DNA from: Actinomycetota bacterium
GTDB taxonomy: Bacteria > Actinomycetota > Acidimicrobiia > Acidimicrobiales > Ilumatobacteraceae
DNA length: 5,816 bases
Direction of reading: 5' to 3'
Assembly: GCA_009704425.1 (NCBI GenBank)
Contig: WLEG01000124.1
Location: forward strand, 1 to 5,816
The notes under the pieces are model-generated. The model was not told the DNA's origin, did no database searches, and saw only the letters and a list, made by a program, of their open reading frames with translations. Below, in pieces: positions 1-5,198 of the stretch; the stretch's first letter is position 1, and every line of letters begins with the position of its first letter. Made by a program: the position numbers and the translations under genes.

Positions 1-210
1 GACGTCGGCCATCTCGCTCTGTCCGACGTGCCCCACGTCGGGAAGTCCGAGCAACGTCCCCGACACCGCGAAACCGCTCACGAACGCCGTGGAGAAACCC
101 GCGGCGGCCACCATGCGCGCCGACAGCGCGTCCCACACTCCCGGCATGACGACGGACTCCCCCGCGGCGAGTCGACGCCGCAGATCCGCCGAGCGTTCCG
201 ATGCCGTCAT
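1..210 (-). CDS. Isocitrate lyase/PEP mutase family protein (partial, C-terminus off the left edge)
   Basis: Seventy N-terminal residues are visible, read leftwards from an ATG at 210-208; the frame stays open to base 1. The product resembles the isocitrate lyase/phosphoenolpyruvate mutase superfamily (2-methylisocitrate lyase, oxaloacetate hydrolase/decarboxylase, petal-death-protein type), cytosolic Mg-dependent enzymes that make or break C-C or C-P bonds in small 2-oxo or hydroxy acids. Seen directly: a first helix ending in RRRLAAGESVV, then MPGVWDALSARMVAAAGF (residues 22-39), the strand FVSGFAVSG (43-51) and LGLPDVG (54-60). Ser45-Gly46 and Asp58 match the family's substrate/metal site segment. 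The diagnostic KKCGH-type loop would lie beyond the edge, so the exact activity cannot be assigned. The ATG shares one base with the stop of the upstream acyl-CoA synthetase (TGATG), and I see no clear Shine-Dalgarno, so translation is probably coupled. The family call is firm; the substrate is unknown. Confidence 0.85.
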   Translation of the reverse strand, partial: MTASERSADLRRRLAAGESVVMPGVWDALSARMVAAAGFSTAFVSGFAVSGTLLGLPDVGHVGQSEMADV

Positions 211-1838
211 CAGGCGCGACCCAGTCGTTCCAGCGCGTGGGCCTTCAGGCGCTTGTAATCGACCTTGCCGTTGGGCGCCCGGCCGATGGTGTCGATGAGG
301 ACCAGATGCCGCGGGGCCTTGTACGCGGCCAGGTGCGACTTCACGTGATCGGCCAGCGTGGACAACTCCGGTGACTGGCCGGGTTCGGCTTCCACCACCG
401 CACAGATGGTCTCGCCGAAGCGGTCGTCGGGGATGCCGACGGCGACGGCGTCGCGAACCGACGGATGCTTCTTCAACGCCTCTTCCACCTCCTCGGGGAA
501 CACCTTCTCGCCACCGGTGTTGATGCACACCGAACCCCGTCCCAACAGGATCAGACTTCCATCGGCGGCGATCTCGGCCCAGTCCCCCGGCACGCTCCAA
601 CGTTGCCCCTCGAAGGTGCGGAAGGTTTGGGCCGTCTTGGCCTCGTCGCGGTAGTAGCCGAGCGGGATGAATCCACCGACGGCGACCAATCCGCGCTCTC
701 CGCTTCCCGGAGACACGCGACGACCGTCCTCGGTGAACACCGCGCACGTGGGACCGAGCGCGAAGGTGGCGGTCTTGGTGGCGGCCTCGCCGGCCCGGCT
801 GATGGATCCTCCCATGCCCACCGCTTCCGACGACCCGAAGGAGTCGAACAACATCACGTGGGGCAGATGACGCAGGAGGCCGTCCTTGTTCTCCTGGCTC
901 CACATCACACCCGACGAGGTGATCATGATCAGGCTCGACAGATCGCGCCCCGCGGGGTTCGCGTTCAGGTGTTCGAGCATCGGTCCGGCGAACGCCTGAC
1001 CGACGATGACGAGGGTCTGGACCCGGTGGCGTTCGATGCTGGCGAACAGTTCGCCCACGTCGAACGAACGCGACGGCAAGGTGACCGCGGCGCCACCGAG
1101 GTTCATGGCGATGAGGCTGGTGAACTGACCGGTGCCGTGCATGAGCGGACAGGCCGACAACACCACCAGTCCCCGACCGGCGGGATCGATGCGGTCGACC
1201 AACTCCTCCACCGAGTCGCCCGGCGGGATTCCGAGGGCCACGTTGCCGCCGGCGCCGACCACGTTGAACAGATCGTCCTGACGCCACATCACGCCCTTGG
1301 GCATGCCCGTGGTGCCACCGGTGTACAACAGCAGGAGATCGTCTCCGCTGCGACCCCACGGACCCTCCACACGATGCGGCGCGTCGCGACCGACGACGGC
1401 GGCGTAATCGTGGGCCCACGACGGAACCGCGTCACCGGGCTCGACGACGCAGTACCAACGCTTCACCCTCGGGAGACCGGCGCGCACCTGATCGACGAGA
1501 CCCGTGAACGTGGAATGGAACACCACGGCCTCGGCCTCGGCGTTGTCGAAGAGGTAGGTGACCTCGTCGGGTCCGTAGCGATAGTTGGTGTTGACCGGGA
1601 CGAACCCGCCCTTGAACGCGGCCACGTACGTCTCGAGGTACTCGGGACAGTTCTGCAGATACGCCGCCACCTTGCTCTGATGCGTGAGCCCGGCCTCCAA
1701 CATGTCGGCCGTCAACGCACCGGCGCGACGATTGAAGTCACCCCACGTCACGATCCGTTCCCCTTGGATCTGACAGGGATGGTCCGGAATCTTGGCGGCG
1801 ATCGCCTCGTACAGATCGGCGAACTTCCAGTTGCTCAT
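210..1838 (-). CDS. Acyl-CoA synthetase, FadD19/FadD3-like (AMP-dependent synthetase/ligase)
   Basis: A complete 542-residue ANL-superfamily enzyme that would activate a carboxylic acid with ATP to acyl-AMP and then to acyl-CoA in the cytosol. Seen in order: P-loop LYTGGTTGMPKGVMW (171-185), PLMHGTGQF (231-239), the A5-type FDSFGSSE (331-338), PGDW with Asp419 (417-420), the hinge LLGRGSVCINTGGEK (431-445) followed by FPEEVE (447-452), and the catalytic C-terminal lysine in APNGK (Lys525). Length is normal and all core motifs are intact. The wording of the P-loop region, hinge and GSSE block recalls actinobacterial FadD19/FadD3, which activate steroid side-chain or ring-derived acids; that is similarity recalled from memory, not a search. 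The start is supported by a GGGGGAG purine tract just upstream (1848-1842) and a usual N-terminus for the family. The gene lies 40 bases after an acyl-CoA dehydrogenase and touches the next gene through TGATG. Its partner suggests fatty-acid, branched-acid or isoprenoid/steroid acid breakdown. The exact acid is unknown. Confidence 0.93.
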   Translation of the reverse strand: MSNWKFADLYEAIAAKIPDHPCQIQGERIVTWGDFNRRAGALTADMLEAGLTHQSKVAAYLQNCPEYLETYVAAFKGGFVPVNTNYRYGPDEVTYLFDNAEAEAVVFHSTFTGLVDQVRAGLPRVKRWYCVVEPGDAVPSWAHDYAAVVGRDAPHRVEGPWGRSGDDLLLLYTGGTTGMPKGVMWRQDDLFNVVGAGGNVALGIPPGDSVEELVDRIDPAGRGLVVLSACPLMHGTGQFTSLIAMNLGGAAVTLPSRSFDVGELFASIERHRVQTLVIVGQAFAGPMLEHLNANPAGRDLSSLIMITSSGVMWSQENKDGLLRHLPHVMLFDSFGSSEAVGMGGSISRAGEAATKTATFALGPTCAVFTEDGRRVSPGSGERGLVAVGGFIPLGYYRDEAKTAQTFRTFEGQRWSVPGDWAEIAADGSLILLGRGSVCINTGGEKVFPEEVEEALKKHPSVRDAVAVGIPDDRFGETICAVVEAEPGQSPELSTLADHVKSHLAAYKAPRHLVLIDTIGRAPNGKVDYKRLKAHALERLGRA

Positions 1839-1841
1839 GTT

Positions 1842-1848
1842 CTCCCCC
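1842..1848 (-). promoter_or_regulatory. Ribosome binding site of the acyl-CoA synthetase
   Basis: On the minus strand the tract GGGGGAG lies three bases (AAC) before the ATG at 1838-1836. It is a purine-rich Shine-Dalgarno-like site within the short gap after the dehydrogenase stop. The spacing is tight, but it supports the chosen start. No terminator-like hairpin is seen in the 40-base gap, which fits co-transcription. Confidence 0.5.
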
Positions 1849-1878
1849 GACGCGCTGAGTCGAGGTAACCGTAGTCGG

Positions 1879-2976
1879 CTATCGGGGCAGCCCGAGGACC
1901 CGCTCTCCGAGGATGTTCCGCATCACGTTGGAGGTTCCGCCCATGATCGTGTAGCCGGGTGCGTAGGCCAGCCCCTGGGTGACCTGGTCCCACAACATGG
2001 CTTCGGGGCCCAGTGTGGACGCCACGAATTCGGCGACGTCCCATTCGTGTTCGGTGCAGAACGCCTTGGTGGCGGCCGAGAAACCCGCGGGTGCCTGACG
2101 CAGAACCTCACGGATGACGAGGATGCGACCGATGCGGTACTTCATCTCGAGCGCGGCGATGCGTTGACGAACGACCGGGTCGGAGGTGTCGGCCTTGGCG
2201 CGGGCGATCTCGTACAGCGCCTGATTCGACACCAGACGGTCGATGCCACCCCGCTCGTGCTCGAGCTGGCTCATGGTCTGCTTGAACGCGTTGCCCTCGA
2301 CGCCGACGAGGTTCTCGACGGGCACCTTCACGTCGGTGAAGAAAACCTCGCAGAAATGCCGGTTCGTCGTCATGTCCTTGATGGGCCGTACCTCGATGCC
2401 CGGTGTGTCCATCGGGACGATGATCTCGCTGATACCGGCGTGAGGCGGTCCCTCGCTGTTGGTGCGACAGATGAGATAGCAGTAGTCGGCGACGGCTCCG
2501 AAGCTGGTCCAGATCTTCTGACCGTTGATGAGCCAGTGATCGCCGCGACGCTCGGCTTGCGTCTTCAGCGACGCCAGATCCGATCCCGAATTGGGTTCGG
2601 ACATTCCGATGCACCACGTGGAATCACCGCTGAGGATGCGCGGAAGGAACTCGGCCTGCTGATCGGGACGACCGTAGGTCATGAGAGTCGGACCCATCTG
2701 ACGATCGGCGAACCACATCGAGCCGATGGGTGCGCCCGCCTTGATGAGTTCCTCGCCGATGATGAGGCGGTCGATGGGCGGGCGTCCGGCGCCGCCGAAC
2801 TCCTTCGGCCACGTGAGCCCGATCCAGCCGCGCGCACCCAACTCCAGGGCAAACTCCTTCGACCAGCCGTTGATCCAGGAGTCGTTGGCCCGACCGTACG
2901 TGGCCACGGCCTTCTCGGCGACCACGCGCGCCTCGGCCCGCAGTTCCTCTTGCTCCTTGGTCCAGGAGAACTCCAT
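1879..2976 (-). CDS. Acyl-CoA dehydrogenase family protein (FadE-type)
   Basis: A 365-residue flavoprotein expected to make the alpha,beta-double bond in an acyl-CoA, passing electrons to ETF. Seen: an N-terminal helical domain (about 1-115, with WPKEFGGAG at 57-64), the middle beta domain with the FAD/substrate motif WCIGMSEPNSGSDLASL (121-137), INGQKIWTS (150-158), and the C-terminal helical domain ending IMGGTSNVMRNILGERVLGLPR (344-365). The usual catalytic Glu of the xYEGT motif is replaced by Gly346. A Glu-Arg pair in LEHERGG (Glu241) sits where isovaleryl-CoA, long-chain and mycobacterial steroid dehydrogenases carry their base on helix G, so Glu241 is the inferred base. The start at 2976 is chosen because a GAGGAAG site precedes it and the family N-terminus (MEFSWTKEQEEL) begins there. 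A frame extension to 3315 is open but antisense to the PhyH gene and unlike the family. Some actinobacterial homologues work as alpha2beta2 heteromers; no second subunit is visible here. Confidence 0.93.
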   Translation of the reverse strand: MEFSWTKEQEELRAEARVVAEKAVATYGRANDSWINGWSKEFALELGARGWIGLTWPKEFGGAGRPPIDRLIIGEELIKAGAPIGSMWFADRQMGPTLMTYGRPDQQAEFLPRILSGDSTWCIGMSEPNSGSDLASLKTQAERRGDHWLINGQKIWTSFGAVADYCYLICRTNSEGPPHAGISEIIVPMDTPGIEVRPIKDMTTNRHFCEVFFTDVKVPVENLVGVEGNAFKQTMSQLEHERGGIDRLVSNQALYEIARAKADTSDPVVRQRIAALEMKYRIGRILVIREVLRQAPAGFSAATKAFCTEHEWDVAEFVASTLGPEAMLWDQVTQGLAYAPGYTIMGGTSNVMRNILGERVLGLPR

Positions 2977-2980
2977 CGAT

Positions 2981-2987
2981 CTTCCTC
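2981..2987 (-). promoter_or_regulatory. Ribosome binding site of the acyl-CoA dehydrogenase
   Basis: GAGGAAG on the minus strand, followed by ATCG and the ATG at 2976-2974; the GAGGA core is six bases from the start codon. It is the best Shine-Dalgarno in the window, and it decides the start against the much longer open frame that extends upstream to 3315. Confidence 0.75.
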
Positions 2988-2992
2988 GTCGC

Positions 2993-3017
2993 TCGGGGCA
3001 CCGGTTCGGCGCCCCGA
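2993..3017. promoter_or_regulatory. Imperfect inverted repeat (hairpin or operator) in the divergent intergenic region
   Basis: The arms TCGGGGC (2993-2999) and GCCCCGA (3011-3017) are exact reverse complements. Inside them, after one A/C mismatch, CCG (3001-3003) pairs with CGG (3007-3009) around a GTT centre. As RNA in the leader of the acyl-CoA dehydrogenase it would form a strong short hairpin just upstream of the GAGGAAG site. As DNA it has the size of a dimeric repressor operator. It does not match the KstR or KstR2 operator patterns I remember. There is no following T-run, so it is not a typical terminator. GC-rich DNA makes such repeats by chance fairly often, hence moderate confidence in function. 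Confidence 0.35.
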
Positions 3018-3018
3018 C

Positions 3019-3024
3019 ATTTTG
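3019..3024 (-). promoter_or_regulatory. Possible -10 element for the dehydrogenase-synthetase operon
   Basis: The hexamer CAAAAT on the minus strand matches TATAAT at four of six positions and is the most AT-rich spot in this GC-rich intergenic region. Transcription from it would start around 3012, giving a leader of about 35 bases that contains much of the inverted repeat 2993-3017. I find no convincing -35 hexamer at 16-18 bases upstream, so this is tentative. Confidence 0.25.
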
Positions 3025-3102
3025 CCCCACGGCGGCCCGAACCACGTGATCGATCGCCATGAGGCCACGACCGGGAACGAACGTCACACCGCGTCGGCGT
3101 GA

Positions 3103-3108
3103 CACAAT
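3103..3108 (+). promoter_or_regulatory. Possible -10 element for the PhyH-maturase operon
   Basis: CACAAT matches TATAAT at four of six positions. A start point seven to eight bases downstream would fall on or next to the in-frame GTG at 3116, giving a leaderless mRNA, a common arrangement in high-GC actinobacteria. The absence of any Shine-Dalgarno before the candidate starts at 3059, 3107 and 3116 agrees with this. No good -35 hexamer is seen. Confidence 0.25.
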
Positions 3109-3952
3109 GACCCCCGTGGGGGACGTCATCGCCGAACCGGATTTCGACGATCGCGTCGACCTCGACCCCGACGCCCGGGACCTGTTTCGTCGGTCCGGCC
3201 ATTGCGTCGTTCGCGGTCTGGCCACCGCGGCCGAGATCGCGACCGTCAAGCCGTCCATCGACGCCGGCACCGAGGCCCGCCGATGGGATCGACGGCCTCT
3301 CGAGGAACGTGACACCTACGGACGGGCGTTCGTGCAGGCCGGCGGGATCGTCGGCCACGACGAACGGACGAGACGCTTCGTCCTCGGTCGGCGTTTCGCG
3401 CGCGTGGCCGCCGAACTGCTCGACGTCGACGGTGTACGGCTCTATCACGATCAGGCCCTGTACAAGGAGCCCGGCGGAGGCTTCACCCCCTGGCATCAGG
3501 ACCAGGTGTACTGGCCGCTCGACACCGACCGCACCGTCACCATGTGGATGCCTCTCGTCGACATCCCCCGCGAGATCGGTGGCATGGTCTTCGCCGACGG
3601 AACCCATCGCCTGGGAAACCTCAGCGAAGAGGTGATCGGCGACGCCTCGCAACGGTTCTTCGACGATCTCGTTCGCGAGCGCGACTGGACACTCTCCAGC
3701 CACGGCCCCTTCGCGGTCGGTGACGCCACCTTCCACACGGGCTGGACGCTTCATTCGGCGCCGGCGAACAACACCGACACCATGCGCGCGGTGATGACCG
3801 TGATCTACTTCGCCGACGGGGCCCGCATCACCCCGTCCGATCATCCCGCGCGCGAACTCGATCGCCTGTTGTGGTTGGGAGGCGCGCCCGCCGGAAGCGT
3901 CGCCGACTCGGAGCACAACCCCCTCGTGTGGCATCGATCCTTCGATGAGTGA
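3107..3952 (+). CDS. Phytanoyl-CoA dioxygenase (PhyH) family Fe(II)/2-oxoglutarate oxygenase
   Basis: A 281-residue cupin-fold oxygenase of the PhyH family. Members couple O2 and 2-oxoglutarate decarboxylation to hydroxylation of an organic substrate, using Fe(II) held by two His and one Asp. Seen (numbering from the ATG at 3107): RLYHDQALYKEPGG (111-124), then TPWHQDQVYW with the metal ligands His130 and Asp132 (128-136), MWMPLVDI (147-153), the distal ligand His216 in TLHSAPANN (214-222), and Arg227 in TMRAVMTVIYF, the expected 2-oxoglutarate anchor. The facial triad is complete, so the enzyme should be active. It lacks the ectoine-hydroxylase signature as I remember it, and the family is too broad to name a substrate. 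Start choice is uncertain: 3059 gives an Arg-rich 16-residue extension unlike the family, while GTG at 3116 fits a leaderless transcript. It is transcribed away from an acyl-CoA degradation operon and overlaps the next gene by 8 bases. Phytanoyl-like CoA esters are possible, but this is inference only. Confidence 0.9.
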   Translation: MTPVGDVIAEPDFDDRVDLDPDARDLFRRSGHCVVRGLATAAEIATVKPSIDAGTEARRWDRRPLEERDTYGRAFVQAGGIVGHDERTRRFVLGRRFARVAAELLDVDGVRLYHDQALYKEPGGGFTPWHQDQVYWPLDTDRTVTMWMPLVDIPREIGGMVFADGTHRLGNLSEEVIGDASQRFFDDLVRERDWTLSSHGPFAVGDATFHTGWTLHSAPANNTDTMRAVMTVIYFADGARITPSDHPARELDRLLWLGGAPAGSVADSEHNPLVWHRSFDE

Positions 3953-5198
3953 CGCGCGTCCGATGAACGAATCCGTGCGTCGCCCCTTCCACCTGTTGGC
4001 CAAGCCGACCGGCGCGGTCTGCAATCTCGACTGCACCTATTGCTTCTTCCTGTCGAAGGACGCGTTGTATCCGGGCGAACGGATGCGCATGGGCGCCGAC
4101 ACCTTGCGCGCCTATCTGTCGCAGATGATCGGGGCGCAGCCCGACGGTCCCGTCAACGTTGCGTGGCAAGGTGGCGAACCGACCCTGATGGGCCTCGACT
4201 TCTACCGCGAGGCGTTCGGGATCGTGGCCGCCGTCGCGCGCCCGGGCCAGACGATCGAACACACGATCCAGACCAACGGAACCCTGCTCGACGAGTCCTG
4301 GGCCCGCCTCTTCTCCGACCATCGCGTGCTGGTCGGACTCAGCATCGACGGTCGACCCGAGGATCACGACCGCTACCGGGTGTGGAAGGACGGGCGTGGC
4401 AGTTACGCCGACGTGCGCCGCGCGTGGGACCTGCTGCGGGCACACGACGTGGAGTGCAACGTGTTGTGCAGTCTGAGTGCGGCCAACGTGAACCACCCGC
4501 TCGAGACCTACCGGCATCTGCGCGACGACCTCGGCGCCCGACACATCCAATTCATCCCCATCGTCGAGCGCGCCACGGTCGCCAACATCGAGGTCGCCGA
4601 GAGCGGCTGGGGCACGGGTCGCGGAAAACGTCGGATCCTCTACACCCAGGACGGCGACCTCGTCACCTCGCGATCGATCTCCGGACGCCAGTACGGCGAC
4701 TTCCTGTGCGCGGTCTTCGACGAGTGGGTCGCCCGCGACGTCGGCGACGTCTTCGTGCAGCTCTTCGACGTGACGTTGGGGGCCCACTTCGACATGCACA
4801 GCCTCTGCGTGCACGCGCCGACGTGTGGCTCGGCGCTGGCCCTCGAACACAACGGCGATCTCTATTCCTGCGATCACTTCGTCGAACCGGACCATCTGCT
4901 CGGCAACATCCACGAGACACCGATGATCGACCTGGTCTCGTCGGCGCAGCAGGTCGCGTTCGGTCGCCACAAACTGGACTCGCTCCCGCGCATGTGCGTG
5001 GAGTGCGACGTGCGATACGCCTGCCACGGCGGGTGCCCCAAGGATCGTTTCGCCACCACTCCCGACGGAGAGCCCGGCCTGAACCATCTCTGCGACGGCT
5101 ACAAGAGTTTCTTCACCCACTCCGAACCGGCGATGCGAACCATGGCCGATCTGGTGCGTCGTGGCCGGTACGCCGACGAGATCATGACCCCGTCGTAG
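3945..5198 (+). CDS. Anaerobic sulfatase maturase-type radical SAM/SPASM protein (anSME)
   Basis: A 417-residue radical SAM enzyme. anSMEs oxidise a Cys or Ser in a sulfatase to the formylglycine cofactor, using SAM and three [4Fe-4S] clusters in the cytosol, without O2. Seen: CNLDCTYC (Cys26, 30, 33) for the SAM cluster, WQGGEPTL (75-82) for SAM binding, IQTNGTLL (108-115), GLSIDG (131-136) and IQFIPIVER (201-209). In the SPASM region Cys288, 294, 309, 351, 354, 360, 364 and 383 reproduce, almost residue for residue in spacing, the eight auxiliary-cluster ligands I recall for the Clostridium perfringens enzyme. Asp310, next to Cys309, matches its proposed catalytic base. The protein thus looks fully competent. 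The ATG at 3945 overlaps the PhyH stop by 8 bases (ATGAGTGA), implying coupled translation; ATG 3963, six codons in, is an alternative start. Its 3' end overlaps the convergent dehydrogenase gene by 17 bases. No sulfatase is in the window. A related SPASM peptide maturase is the alternative, but the anSME match is strong. Confidence 0.92.
   Translation: MSDARPMNESVRRPFHLLAKPTGAVCNLDCTYCFFLSKDALYPGERMRMGADTLRAYLSQMIGAQPDGPVNVAWQGGEPTLMGLDFYREAFGIVAAVARPGQTIEHTIQTNGTLLDESWARLFSDHRVLVGLSIDGRPEDHDRYRVWKDGRGSYADVRRAWDLLRAHDVECNVLCSLSAANVNHPLETYRHLRDDLGARHIQFIPIVERATVANIEVAESGWGTGRGKRRILYTQDGDLVTSRSISGRQYGDFLCAVFDEWVARDVGDVFVQLFDVTLGAHFDMHSLCVHAPTCGSALALEHNGDLYSCDHFVEPDHLLGNIHETPMIDLVSSAQQVAFGRHKLDSLPRMCVECDVRYACHGGCPKDRFATTPDGEPGLNHLCDGYKSFFTHSEPAMRTMADLVRRGRYADEIMTPS

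Noticed and set aside
465..1868. Long plus-strand open frame of 467 codons
   Set aside because: It lies antisense to the acyl-CoA synthetase, whose motifs are intact. The translation is rich in His, Arg, Gly and Asp with no recognisable domain, as expected for the shadow of a high-GC gene.
3043..3055. Short palindromes CACGTG and GATCGATC as operators
   Set aside because: They are only 6-8 bases long and common in GC-rich DNA. Similar CGATCG-like words recur inside coding sequence here, so there is no reason to single these out.
1792..3102. Plus-strand open frame of 436 codons across the dehydrogenase
   Set aside because: Antisense to the acyl-CoA dehydrogenase and across the divergent promoter region, with no family resemblance; it is a shadow of the third-position GC bias.
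2977..3315. N-terminal extension of the acyl-CoA dehydrogenase to 3315
   Set aside because: The extension is Arg/Ser-rich, antisense to PhyH and unlike the family, while a good GAGGAAG site and a family-like N-terminus mark the start at 2976.
3945..5198. Maturase as a RiPP (peptide) radical SAM enzyme with a nearby precursor
   Set aside because: No small precursor-like open frame lies beside it, and the protein follows the anSME pattern across its length, including cluster spacing and the CD (Cys309-Asp310) motif.
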